Positions 1 to 11,792 of a stretch of DNA of 64,000 bases are shown here, in pieces. The notes under the pieces are model-generated. The model was not told where the DNA came from. It saw nothing but the letters and a program-made list of their open reading frames with translations, and ran no database searches. Within the stretch, counting starts at the first letter, position 1. Each line of letters starts with the position of its first letter. The stretch comes from Nepenthes gracilis (taxonomy: Eukaryota > Streptophyta > Magnoliopsida > Caryophyllales > Nepenthaceae). The position numbers and the translations under genes were made by a program. The stretch is from positions 11,027,501-11,091,500 of the forward strand of contig BSYO01000033.1 of the NCBI GenBank assembly GCA_033239525.1, in the 5' to 3' direction.

Positions 1-165
1 TGTCAATATCGCGAATATTATCGTATCAGTAATATATCGCCATATATCGGCCGATACAGCCCGTCAACTGATAATTTCAGAAATTTTTTTCTTTTATATC
101 CAATACTAAATATATTGTCCAATATCGATACTGTATACCAATATCGATATTTTCTTCCACAGACG
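1..165. repeat. ATATCGG-rich dispersed repeat, copy 1
   Basis: The stretch contains many overlapping ATATCG / CGATAT words, such as TATATCGGCCGATACAGCC, then an AT spacer, then CAATATCGATAC twice. The same composition and word order recur at about 2255-2580, 51825-52135 and, inverted, 54010-54265. The copy is cut by the window edge. It lies in the intron after STUbL exon 4. Confidence 0.6.
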
Positions 166-238
166 GAACATTTTAAAGATAAAACTGCAGCACAAAACTG
201 TGATGAATGCTATTAACAATCAGTAGCAAGATCCTTAC

Positions 239-360
239 CATACTGTTAGCACAGCCTTCCAAATTAACATATGATTCACAATTAATAATTCTTTGGTTTG
301 ATGGTACTCTTAACCTCTTGTTGCGGTGATTGGCAGCATGCCTTGTAGTAGTAGACTCTT
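239..360 (-). other. STUbL exon 4 (pre-RING linker)
   Basis: A 122-nt exon beginning after TTTTCAG, joined in phase to the single G left by exon 3 to give DVDLEES. It encodes HAANHRNKRLRVPSNQ, then RIINCESYVNLEG, and ends CANSM|GTAAGG. The NKRxRVPxNQxIINCE block is the part of the family just ahead of the RING. The next exon is outside the window. Confidence 0.8.
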
Positions 361-3300
361 CTGAAAATTACCACACAGAGGAAAGTTCACGAAGAAGGTT
401 ATCACTGGCCATAGACACAACAACCAGCCAAGAACATATGAAATAGACAGAATATAATAAATAACGCCTTTGGTACACAAGAAAAAAAAAAAGTAAAAAA
501 AACACCATGACATGAATGATAAACCTTTAACCAACATGGCCCAAGCTTCGTATATTCAGCAAAATACAACTCTTGTGCATTAAGCCATGTAATTCTAGTG
601 AAATAATAACAGAAAAACCAATAATGGATTAATAAAATCATAAATATCACAAGAACAAAAAATCACTTCTTCAAGATACCAAGCGTAATGTATCAGCTCA
701 TCATATATAATAGCATGCAAGTTGGTTTTTTCAGAATTCATTACAGCTCTCTCCCATTTCCATTTTTCAGTGAACACATCATAAACGAAAGAAAGGATGA
801 AAAGAATGTAAAAAAAAAAAAAAAAAAGCCAAGCTTCACAAGTGAAGAAAGAGACACCAAACAGAAAGAAATAAGAATCTTTGACAAGACAGATTTATTA
901 CAAGAGGTGAAAGCCCTTCATTACTACAAACTTTCAATCTTGATCTGTCAACAAGTAATCTAAAAGAGGCCTTTGCTCGGTCAAGGCTAAGTCATAAGCA
1001 ACTAAAGAATCTACCTTTGACTCTTTGGCTTTTGCCGGCATGAAATAATGATAGAAAGGAGTTTCCAAATGGAGGGCGTTGATCCCCCCCCTCTAAAAAG
1101 CACTTTTTTTCTTCTGCTACTTTCGTATCATTCCTGCCTTCTTGTAGTAGCCTTTGTAACAACTGATACAGCTCATTTCTAAAGGCTACCTTCAGAGATA
1201 AAAACCTCTTCTGAAGCCTTTTATTGTTCATAGTGATCTCCTCTACCCATAGAATCACGAAACTGTTCCCTCTCATCGCTTATCTTCTCATTTGATTCAC
1301 TTTCCACCCGGTCACCTCTATTTTTAGAAATTATGATCAACAGCTGACACACTATAAAGAATAGGATTTTGGCTGAAAAGAATGACAACATTACCTTGGT
1401 GTTGGTGTTGCCAAAGGCGCAAGGCTCATCAAAGTGCAATGGGTCCTTGGGACTACCACGTTGGTATACAACCATTCACACAGTGGCCAACTCTTACCCA
1501 CCACAGACCCAATGTTCTCTTTATCAAAGTCTCCAGAATATATCCCCCCACCCCCCAAAAAAGGAAAAGATGCTTCTGCCTCACCATTTATGTATTCCTA
1601 CTTCCTCCCTTCTCATTAAATGCACACTTGTGTTTTCCATCATATCTAAGCAAGTAGAGAAGTCTCACATCCCGAACTATCTCCCCTGTTTTCGCTGACC
1701 ACTGTGACCAGCTGCTTTCAAACAATGTACTTCAATCACAAAATACAAAAGCAGACAGTCACATGAATACCTAAACTATTTGATTCAACATGCAAACTTT
1801 AGCCCTGTTGATGTAGGGGGGAGGGGAAAATTATAGAGAAGAGCAATAGAGGAGTAGAGATAAGAATAAAGACTAGAGGGATAAACAAGAAAGAAGTCAA
1901 ACCAAGGGGAGGAGTCACGAATAGCTAATTACATTTGATTTCTCAAAACATTCATTCATTCATCAATAATCCAAAAATTAGAGCATAGGGTCTTTATAAA
2001 GAAAAATACTAGGCCTAAAATAATTTGGTAACAAATTATTTGTTGCTAAAAATAAGAAATTACAACAAAATAGAATCAAACTATAAAAAATCACAATAAA
2101 ATCAAACTAAAATCTTGTCCAATAAGTAAAACAAATAAAAGCCAATAAAATCATAATATTTTTAAAAATCTCTTGAAATATTTGATATGATGTCCGCATC
2201 ACCTGTGCTACATGAACAGAGAGTAAAAGTACTAATTATTTTCTGAAAGTTGCCTGTTTCTTTTGGGGTTTTCTTACCCCCTATTAATATAAATATCAAC
2301 CAATATGTATCAATACTGGACCCTCTATACCAATATTTTCAATACTATAACAACATTGTGTTATGTTTCCATATCAGCATTATATCACAATATATTGGCC
2401 AAATATTCAAAATATCAGCCCATATACGGGATACTTGGGTGATATATTGGCCAATACAGCCTTTTCAATTTAATTTTTTTTAAAATTTTTCTTCCTATAC
2501 ATTTGATATCGTTACATATAGTCTAATATATCCGATACTGATTCAACCGTAACCGATATCGATACCGATATCCTCATCCATATTCCTTTCCCCTCTCTAC
2601 TTCATTAACATGCATGTGAAAACATCCATTGTATATATTCTTCTTATTAAAGCAATATCTATGAAGGGTAGCCCCCTGGAGGTTTTTGTCTCCTAAAACT
2701 GCTAGAAAACCATCCAATTGTGTTTGTATAGTCATGCATTTAGAAATCCATGAGGAGAAAATAGTTGGAAATAATCATCTTCATTTTATAGTTAAGTGAA
2801 ATAACCTGCATTTCTGCAATGGTAATGCCATTGGATTATGGCATTCTTGAAAATTCAAACATCTTTTTGCATCAAGTGGTAGTGTGATCTTGCTGATAAG
2901 AGTATGGGAGATTAATTTTCAGAAGCCCTTCTGAATCAGGTAGAACAGACTCAAAGGCACAGTTTGAGTAAAAATTGGTTGGTAAATTTGCGACCTCGTA
3001 GCACTTCAGAATCAGACGTGAGAATAATTTTCCATAATCTCATTTCGTTTGTTGCAGAAACAGATTTCAGGACGCACTGCTGCAGAAACTTTTAGAAGAA
3101 CAACAGATTGGTTGGCTATTAGCAGCTGGATTGTGTTTATGCAAAATATGTGTGTGTGTGTGAAAAGTTTGATGAAAAGGTGGTGACTTCCTGGGAATAG
3201 GAACGAGGTCTAATACCAAGATGAAGAGACTTCAGTAGCAAGTGAGAGGATATAGGCAATTGCAAGAAATGATAGGAAATCAATGGATGAGAGCGAAGAA

Positions 3301-6300
3301 AAGGGGTGAGAACTAGGGGAAATGAAGGTGATGAGAAGTAGACAAGGAGATGAGAAGAGAATTCATGCTGAACTCATTATCAATCAATTCATTCATACCA
3401 TCACACGAGGTTGTTGTTTCTTTACATAGAAAGTTGTTTACAAAACTGAATATAATGGCCACTGAATACAACGTTGGTGACACACCCACTTATAGGTTAG
3501 CTTTATAACAGAATCTTGATGGTTTGAAAGTAGTTGCATTGTTTGTTATAAGATTGAGCAGTCATGAAGGGGTTGCAACAGTATTTCCTCAAGTGTACTA
3601 TACTACCTTTACACGGAAGCCTATTTGGTTCTTGTCCTGTTCTTCTAGTTGCCTCTCTACTCACTATCACTTTCCTTGGCTGACTCCTAATCTATCTGGT
3701 GCAATAGAATGTGTAACAACAGATCACATTAATTTCACTGTTTTTACTGTTTGACATATGCAGCATATATGATTTCAACTTAATTTTGTTTCCTTCTTTC
3801 GACAAAATGTACTAGATCATAACTATTCTTTCCTCAAAACTATCTGTTATAGTTGAGCTACAAGATTCCCCACGTGGACAAGGAATTGTGTGGTCAGCAG
3901 TTTTTAGCCTTTTGCTCTGAAGCACTTTAAATTTTGGGGAGATTTGTAATGGTGTCAGTTGGTCAAGGAGTTAATAACCAGATGGGAGCATATTAATCAA
4001 ATGAAAACAAAATTCAAACAGGGGAAATCGTTTTAACATGCAAGTGGTGTGCATCCAAGACCAAGGATGGTCAACATCAACAAATTCAGGTTTTTCTCAG
4101 CCCAATTCAGAGTCAAGTTTCATACTACTCACTTTTCCGTGAAAAATTAACACGTTCTGATCCATCATCCCCTTTTTCCTACTGAAGTTACATCATATAG
4201 CACTGATGTATATTCAGTAATTCATAACCAAGTTAACTTTTTGTTACTATGGTTTGTTTTAGTTTGCTGTGGTGCAATACGAGTAAGGGACTCATGCCAT
4301 TGATCTTTATGGAAAATAAAATCTATAACTTTAGATGGCAACTTGTTTTTCTTTCGAAGCTTTCCCCTTTCACTCTCTTTTTTTTTAGGGGGTGGATGGA
4401 GTAGTCCTTTTCACTTCGGATGCTCTTAAACTTTCTGCATAATCCATCAACTGCCTGATTATGATATGTATAAGAGAAAAGCACAGTGCAGAAGCTAATG
4501 TTAGTAAGATTTTGGTCAAACTAATGCCAATTAACTAACTTCTCTATTTATCAGGCAATTTCTCTTCCCAACCCTTCCTCTCTTTCAGGTTATCTTTCTA
4601 CATTTTTCATCTATTCTCAATTTTAAATCACATAATTAAGAATGTTACTGATTCTTTGGGAACAAAATATTGGAAGTTGTAAATCCATGAGTGGATCATC
4701 AGACTCACAATGAAGTGGTGTTTTTCTTTTTTCCATTTTAAAGTGTTTAGCTGCTCTACCTACCAAAACACAACGCCTACCACTTGACCATTTCGAAACT
4801 AGGAAAGATTTTGGTTCATTCCTTGCATAGCATAATCAAGCTACTACTAGTATCTTCTGAAGAGCAATATTCGCAGTTGAATACTTGGTCACACGGTAGT
4901 GGAAATAATCCATATTAGACACGAAAACAGAGGCATAATGGATATCTTGTTCGCTTTGATGTTTGAAGTAACTCTTCCCTATCTTAAACCTCTGTAGCCG
5001 CACCTGTCTCTCTACAGTATAAATATTGTACCTTAACTTTTTTATTAACAGCCCTTAAGTAGCTGTTTTCTGATCTAACAAGGAATCCAGTTATTCATTG
5101 AAACCCCATATACTGACAGAACAACAGGAAAGGAAAGAGCCCCAGGAAGTGCGGAGAGCACAGAAACTGAACTATTTACTGAGTTTGCAAAACAATATGC
5201 TTAGGGTATACACCATCATACACTGGGTAACAACTGCAAATACATACACGGTTGCTGAAAAATACTTCTCCTACTTAATTTCTAGGAGAAGGTTAGGTGG
5301 CAGAGCGCTAAAAACCCAAGCCCGGCCACAAATATACTCACAGGCACCAACACAATATACAGCCATCACAACCACTCCTCTTACTTTCCCCGAAAAGCTA
5401 CATGTACAAGACCAATGATAATTGAAAAACTGCATAGCAATGCACTGGTCACAAGAAGGTAAAAGCTAAGGCATAAGCTATGCTAACAAATACAGCATCT
5501 GCCACAGCACTGAGGAGGTCCCAAGAAGGGTGTTTAGACAGGGGAATAGAAACAAAATGCACCTCACATTGAATGCATGGATGAACTGAACAGATCATCC
5601 ATGATAATAAAAGTCCACACAGACAGAAGAAACAAAAGAGATAGTACAAGCCAAGAGGAAAAATTTCTCACCCAAATCAACATCAATGATAGTTCTTCCT
5701 CGGTTCCTTCTTGAATTTTGTTTTGCCTAACACGTTAGATACAATTCAAAAAGCCAGTCTTAATCACTCAAACAATAAAACCAATATTTGAACCACAACA
5801 AAATTAATAATCACCTCCGAAAATGCCCTTGCAGAAGAAACAAAGACATCATCATCAATTAAATCGACATCAATTGGTGCGGCCGGTCGCAGAGGTGCTC
5901 CTTGTTGGCCACCTTGTGCTTCTTGAGAACTGGGGGGATAGCTCGAAGTCCCCTCTTCACCAAAACTTTCAACTACCGGCGTGTTGAGGTCTACATCTAA
6001 TACCATTTTCCTCTGCTGAGAGCTCTGGAATTAGCTTTTGGAAGATCTCCCCTCAATAAACTAATGCTCATTCTATCATATATCAATATGGCACTTGTGA
6101 AATTGGAAAACCCTAAAATTCAGAAAGCAAGCATTTCTTATAGCACAACTAGCCAAGATACCAATCTTTAGTACTGAGTAAAAGGGTTAGCATTAGAATC
6201 AACCAAAAATCAGACCACTGGCAGAATGTGGTACTAGAAATCAAAGCACCTTCAAGTTTTTGCATAGAAACACGAATCCCTTACTGATGAGGCCATTACT

Positions 6301-6911
6301 TTCAAAATGTAATAACTATTCCATCATAAAGCCAACGCTTAAAATCTCAACAGAAAAATTATGCTAAATCGTTTGTATTTTCAAATACTGACCGCAGTAT
6401 TGAGTAATAAATTCAAAGGCTTCAAAACTGGAAACGAAGTATAAATTCTCTCTATAAAAGCACACAAGAACACCCCCCCCCACACACACACAGAACTCTA
6501 AAAGTCAAGCCTTTTTCGCATGTCGTAATTCCAAAATTCCAGCTTCGCAATCCACCGACAGAGAATCGAAAAGAACCTTCGAATCCATCGCAAGAAGGCA
6601 ATATCTAAACCTAAATTTTCATCAGAAAACCTTAACTACAATCAAGCCAGACAGAATTCACAACAATAAGCAACAATCAAACCTATCCGTGGAAAAAGAC
6701 CTAAGCATCTAATCGCAATAGAGGAAAAACAAAATCAAAATCAAAATCAAAACCACAAGCCTAGAATTCCAATGAATCAATGAAAGGAGTAAATCGCCGC
6801 GTTAGATAGTTTTAAAGCATTGAAGGAGAGAACAAATGACGGGCTAATCAACAAGAAAATTGAAAGTTCCAGAGACACACACACAGAGAGGAGGTAGTAC
6901 CTGGTCGGCAT
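239..6911 (-). CDS. SUMO-targeted ubiquitin ligase (RNF4/SLX8-like), 5' exons only
   Basis: This is the N-terminal part of a plant RING-type SUMO-targeted ubiquitin ligase, which binds SUMOylated nuclear proteins and ubiquitinates them. Exons read on the minus strand are 6911-6901 (11 nt, tentative), 6022-5815, 5726-5672 and 360-239. All junctions are GT-AG and phases agree: 11+208 nt ends on a codon boundary, then 55 nt, then 122 nt. Three SUMO-interacting motifs are visible: VLDVDLN, IDVDLIDDDVFV and TIIDVDL. A basic block (NKRLRVPSNQRIINCE) matches the conserved linker that precedes the RING in this plant family. The RING exon itself is not in the window and should lie left of position 1. 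The ATG at 6909-6911 gives MPTSSQQRK before the first motif; if this exon is wrong, translation would start at the ATG at 6006. Intron 3 is 5.3 kb. Family assignment is from recalled motifs, not a search. Confidence 0.82.
361..5671 (-). other. STUbL intron 3 (5.3 kb)
   Basis: No host exon with recognisable similarity was found here on either strand. The intron contains one degenerate ATATCGG-rich repeat (about 2255-2580) and long unassigned AT-rich stretches. At about 1000-1560 the minus strand has open segments, including a stretch ending NTNTK followed by a GT donor-like site. I could not assign these to a family. They may be an old insertion or chance. Confidence 0.6.
2255..2580. repeat. 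ATATCGG-rich dispersed repeat, copy 2
   Basis: Shares CCAATATTTTC, AATATTCAAAATATCA and the later GGCCAATACAGCC block with the copies near 1-165 and 51.8 kb, and ends in CCGATATCGATACCGATATC. It sits in STUbL intron 3. No terminal repeats or target duplication could be fixed. Confidence 0.6.
5672..5726 (-). other. STUbL exon 3
   Basis: A 55-nt exon encoding AKQNSRRNRGRTIIDVDL plus one base. The acceptor is TTAG|GCAAAA and the donor TTTGG|GTGAG. It was too short to stand out as an ORF. It was recognised from the conserved RRNRGRT...DVDL stretch and from the in-frame joins on both sides. Confidence 0.82.
5815..6022 (-). other. STUbL exon 2 (two SIMs)
   Basis: This exon encodes the first SUMO-interacting motif (VLDVDLN), a Ser/Gln/Gly-rich spacer and the second motif followed by an acidic run (IDVDLIDDD), ending ...RAFSE. 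The donor is TCGGAG|GTGATT. The acceptor chosen here is CCAGAG|CTCTC, because the alternative two bases upstream would put the exon out of frame with the proposed first exon. Confidence 0.8.
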
Positions 6912-7160
6912 ATTTTAGAGAAGCAAGCCTATTTCGCAGAGGGACATTTGAGACTTATATAGGGAAATTTGACAGAGAGATATTGAAGAGAGAGAGGGGG
7001 GCACGGAAATTTCCTCGACCGAGAGAGAGAGAGAGTGTGAGAGAGGATGACCGCGTCCGCTTCGCTAATCGCTGCGCTCAGCAAGCGTGGAGGGATAACC
7101 GAACCGCTATTTTACCCACAAAAAGGCGATCTCTTGCCGGTTTGATTCCGGTTGTTCGAT
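6912..7160 (-). promoter_or_regulatory. Probable 5' UTR/promoter of the STUbL gene
   Basis: On the minus strand this region is rich in CT runs (the + strand shows a GAGAGAGAGAGAGAG tract near 7020), as in the pyrimidine patches near plant transcription starts. It is more GC-rich than the DNA further upstream. No clear TATA box was identified, so this is inferred mainly from position and composition. Confidence 0.4.
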
Positions 7161-7848
7161 GATAAAATGATCATGAGTTAATTTAGTCTTTTATAGATTT
7201 GTACATGTTCTCCATTTTGCCCCTATATATTTGTCCAAAATACAGTTTAAAACCTATATTATTTTTATTAAGTCTGATGTGTACCTGAAACATACATTTG
7301 GACCCTAAAACTTTCGAAACAAACTTTTATATCTTATAATCCAGACTATACACATAATAAGCCAAAACAAGAATTTAAGGGGACAAGATTGACCTTTTTA
7401 TTTATTTTCTGAAGCTCAATTCGACAAATATTCCTAACAAATAAGTTAGAGAAAGCAAGAGGATAAAAGATTGAATGATTAGACTCCGAGAATATTTTTA
7501 TACGATGTGGTGTTTTGGATGATGAGCTTTTGAGGTTTTTAATTTGCAGGGTAAGTATTGTTGGGACTTAAATTTTAACAAGAATGGAGGGTAAGAGATG
7601 GTAGAGATCTAAAATATCACAACGTGATTAGATTGTCCGACTGATAGATTTGTCTGAAGATACCCGATCATCAGATGTCCTTCTTGTGATAAGAGATTTC
7701 ATATTTATAGAGGTTGTATGATCATTTATGCAAAACGATTGATTTTATTTCTTCTAGTGGGTTGCTAATGATTCTCTTAAAAAAAAAGTCTCTTGTAATT
7801 TAGGGATAATTACTAACTATCCTGGCCAATTGCAAAAGTCTACCATTA
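7161..7848. other. Intergenic, no gene seen
   Basis: AT-rich sequence upstream of the STUbL gene with no recognisable coding segment, element end or RNA gene. Confidence 0.6.
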
Positions 7849-8415
7849 CGGTACGTTTGGTTGCTGGAATAGAATAAGGTGGGAATAGAATAGTTATTCC
7901 CAGGGAATAGAATTAGATGTGAATAAAGTTGAAAATTATTATTCCTATGTTTGGTTGTTGGAATAGAATTAGTTGAAAATTTGTATTACAATGTTTGGTT
8001 TGTAGAATTGTATGAGGAATAAGGTGAGAATTTATCGGAATAACACTTTTACCCTTATAATAATAATAAAAAGAATAATAATAATAATATAAAAATAATA
8101 ATAATAATAATAAAAGTAATAAAAATAAAAATAAAATAATAATAATAATAATAATAAAAGTAATAATAATAATAATAATAATAATAAAAGTAATAAAAAT
8201 AAAAATAAAATAATAATAATAATAAGAGGGGACAAATTTGGATTAATAAAATTATTGGGTAGGAATTCTTTTTCCTCCCTAATCAGGAATAAAAAATACC
8301 TAATGCCACCAAAAAATAGTTATTCCCAACTTAAGTGCAACCAAACGGTGGAATAATAATTCCACCAAGAATAAGGAGGGAATAAAATTTTTATTCCCTC
8401 CAACCAAACATGGGG
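7849..8415. mobile_element. Tourist-like MITE (PIF/Harbinger type)
   Basis: A 567-bp element flanked by TTA on both sides (7846-7848 and 8416-8418), the 3-bp duplication typical of PIF/Harbinger elements. The ends are inverted repeats around GTTTGGTTG: CGGTACGTTTGGTTGCTGG on the left, and the complement of CCCCATGTTTGGTTGGAGG on the right. Subterminal repeats of GGAATA and TTATTCC are abundant. There is no coding capacity; the centre is a TAA-type microsatellite. A related copy lies near 63.2-63.35 kb. Confidence 0.72.
8056..8226. repeat. (AAT)n microsatellite inside the MITE
   Basis: Interrupted runs of AATAATAAT with single-base variations (AAAAT, AAAGT) fill the middle of the MITE. The poly-leucine/tyrosine frame on the minus strand is a by-product of this repeat. 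Confidence 0.85.
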
Positions 8416-8452
8416 TTAGTATTTACTTTCCCAACTGTTAGTTTTAGAGAAT

Positions 8453-8686
8453 TGTCCTTGAGTTTAGATTTGTGAAGATTCTGATTATTAGAATCATTGA
8501 TCTGTTATCATCAAATAATTCAGAATTAATTGTCCTTGAATTTAGGTTTGTGGAGATTCTGATTATTAGAATCATTGATCTGTTATCATCAAATAATTCA
8601 AAATTAACTGTCCTTGAGTTTAGGTTTGTGGAGATTCTGATTATTAGAATCATTGATCTGTTATTATCAAATAATTCAGAATTAAA
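8453..8686. repeat. Tandem repeat, 3 x 78 bp
   Basis: Three near-identical 78-bp units beginning TGTCCTTGAGTTTAG and ending in CAAATAATTCAGAATTAA. Unit length is a multiple of three, so frames on both strands stay open with a 26-residue period; that is no evidence of coding. It starts 35 bp after the Tourist-like MITE. Confidence 0.88.
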
Positions 8687-8689
8687 CAA

Positions 8690-9700
8690 AATATAAAAAG
8701 TTGGCTATCTAATTTAATAATTTGACCATTTATTTAACTTATTTAATAAATACTTACGAATATTCATACCATTATCAAGTTGTTGTCAAATCCATACTCG
8801 ATAAGCTGGGCCATTCATCTTGTCTGTGATATGGGTCAGTGAGTTTGGATTAACTTAAATTTTGACCGGATACATTAAAATTATGGACAAAATTCCTAGC
8901 AAAAAAGAAGAAATAAACCCTCCCAACATATCCATTTTAATTTTATGTTTGGCAAAATAAGTTATAAGGTAATTAAAATGATAAGAATGGTCCTAAAAAG
9001 GGGATAAATGAAAATAAGTTGAAATATATTTCGTATGTTGTATGAATATATGAATGCCAAAATAATGATTAAATTAATTTATAATTTTACTAATTTTTTC
9101 ATATTAGTCATAGTTCTTCTAATTATTTATTAAAGGTAAATAAGTACTTTTTTTTTTGGGTAAGTAAAAAGGTAAATAAGTATATAAATAATTTAAAAAA
9201 TATCAAATATAACAGAAACAAAATTTTATTTCATTCTTCTAATGTATTTCTTTTTATTTTACTTTTTATCCGTTATTATAATATCCAAATAAAAAATTAA
9301 TATTCCTTTTGTTATTTCATACCAATTTATTTTGCTTCCTAAATAACAAAAGAGGCACGAAAAAACCCTTTAAATAAAATATTTTTTATCTAATCAAATT
9401 ATCTAACCTTAATTTTGTTTTATTTTAAAAAATTAAACTTATATCCATTTCAATTAATATATTTAGAATAATATTATGAAAGATAATGAATAAAAATTAT
9501 ATTTTTAGGTTAATCGTTAGGTATAAAATTTATATTAAATCCTAATTTTTAAATTAAGATTAAAAATATATTTTATATTTTGTACTTTATAAATATTACG
9601 TTAAATTTATTAATATACATATAGACTAAAATTATAAATATAATGATCTTTTTTAGGCAGTATTACTCCCTTAGGCTTTCACCCTTTTTGTAAAAAATTG
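8690..9700. other. AT-rich intergenic DNA
   Basis: Long AT-rich sequence with homopolymer runs and no open reading frame of interest. No element ends recognised. Confidence 0.6.
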
Positions 9701-9770
9701 TCCATTGCCACCTCCTATAGGAATTAGGAATTAGGGGGTTGCGACGCACACAGCCCCTCCGACACCATAC

Positions 9771-9900
9771 AGGCCATTAGTTGTAAAATCCAATGGCCAA
9801 TATTTAATATTAAAAGAAATATTTATTTTTATATATTTTTTTTGATATTATTATTTTTTTTAAAAAAATAGGGGCCGTTGGATTTTACATCCAATGGCCC
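9771..9900. mobile_element. Inverted-repeat (MITE-like) element
   Basis: Arms of about 28 bp (GGCCATTAGTTGTAAAATCC on the left, and a matching inverted copy ending ACATCCAATGGCCC on the right) enclose about 72 bp of AT-rich DNA. Each arm is itself partly palindromic. GC-rich flanks on both sides (GGGGGTTGCGACGC; CTACGACGCCCCC) may extend the element, but no target duplication is clear. Confidence 0.5.
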
Positions 9901-9960
9901 CCTTCCTCGTCATAGGAGCTACGACGCCCCCACGCCATAGCCCCCGGTTCCCCCTCTCAT

Positions 9961-11787
9961 AAGAGTCTACGATCATGTCAAGTTGTTGCAATTAATGTTC
10001 AATATTGAAAAGAAGGAATAGATTTTTAAAAAGTTAAATTTTATGATTTGATAAAATGTCAAACTTATTTAAATGTTCCTGTTATTTTATATTTTATTGA
10101 TTGAAAGCCATAATACTGATACTTAAAGTAGTAAATTAAATACCTACTATTGGTTTAGTAGTTAAGAAATTATGAATGCTTTAAAATTTCATTTTAGGGT
10201 ACTTGAACAAAACCCATTCTTTTCTCAAGTGATTAATAATATGAACGTAATCGAAAAGACCAAAAGTCAATCCTAAGGAATAGTAAAGTTTTATAGGGCC
10301 TTTCTATCCAACTATAGGTAGTTTGTATTTTCACAGACTTACTATTCAATTAGAATTGAGTTAATTTAGAATTCACTAAGAATCATTGACTGGTTCTAAT
10401 TTAATAAGAAATACTAATATGATAGAAAACATGTATACTATTTTTTTGGTTTTGTTACTACCATGGGCAATTTTAAATTAAGTAAAAATGACATTCTTTT
10501 AAATTCTTAAAATTTCTATCACTCCAACTCTAAAAGGGTAGAAAACCCCTCACTATCTTGACTATGCTGCCAAAGGCTTTGGAAAAGTCGAACTAGGAGA
10601 GCACTCACTGGCTTACTAGTTGGATGTTTTGAATAGTTATTCGCTTCACACTTAGCTACCCAGCATTCACAATGGGCATGATAGCTGATACATTAGAGTT
10701 ACATCCTTTTCAGTTTTCGTGTACTATAGAAAATGGAATCTATGAATACAGAGAATTTAATTGAAAAAAATTCTCATGATTGATTGCTCGAGATACCAAA
10801 ATGAACCAAAAACCAATTTCTCTACTATGAGAAGTCATAACCCTACAACTGAAATAGAATGCTAAATAAGACCAAACTAAGGGCCAATGTGACAAAAATA
10901 TAGAAAAAAACAAATCGTAAATTCAATAAAGTGTAAAGTTTAAGTTCAAATTAACACATGTTTGGATAATTAAAATAAATTTTTATGACAATATTAAAAA
11001 AATTTTAAATTTTGTATATGATGATTTTTTCCTATGAGCAGAAAGAAAATTAATGACAACTAAGAATATGAAATAGTTATTCCATATGACGTGATATATA
11101 TTTAATAATTTATTAAGATAATTAGAGATTATGATTTTATACGGTTTTGTTAATTTTTATTAGAAATATTATTTTCTTATTTAGCCTTATTTTTTATAAA
11201 ATGAAATGTAGTTATATAATTAAAGAATTAATTATCTTCTTACCTTATAAATGTTAGAATTATCTATTATATAAATATCAATAAAGTTGATTTTTCGGAT
11301 AAGTATAAATATGGTTGTTTTTAGATTAATTAGTTTAAGTTTTCTTTTCAAAACTTTTTGATTTTGAAAAATTATTATTCAAAGAATTAAGATAGGTAAT
11401 GTTCTTTTCTACATACAAATTTTATAACTCTCATGAAGGTAGATGTAATTGTGAAATGAGAAAAATTAATTTTAAATTTTTTAAGAAAAAAATTTTGAGT
11501 ATAAATTCAAATATGTATATAATATTTAATTTTATATTATAAAATTATAAAATAAGTAATGATTCTAAAAATCAACACAGGCATTTTAATCTTATAAAAT
11601 TCTTACCTAACAAATTTAAAAACATACATATTTAGTTTCAATTCTTAAGAAGTAAATTGAAACTAAAATGACAAATAAAATATAAAAATAAATTATAATA
11701 TCATATTTTGATATCTTTTTCTTTTCACGGTTTGGTAAATTTATTATTTTGGCTTTTTTTTTACTGGCTATTAGGGGTTTGAAGTTT
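9961..11787. other. AT-rich intergenic DNA
   Basis: No gene, structural RNA or element boundary was recognised between the inverted-repeat element and the target duplication of element A. Confidence 0.6.
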
Positions 11788-11792
11788 GAAGT

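Noticed and set aside
5098..5418. 106-residue + strand frame
   Set aside because: No recognisable family, inside STUbL intron 3, unremarkable composition.
8032..8235. Poly-Leu/Tyr frame on the minus strand
   Set aside because: Produced entirely by the (AAT)n microsatellite in the MITE.
8444..8696. Open frames on both strands with a 26-residue repeat
   Set aside because: A 78-bp tandem repeat stays open by arithmetic; no start context or family.
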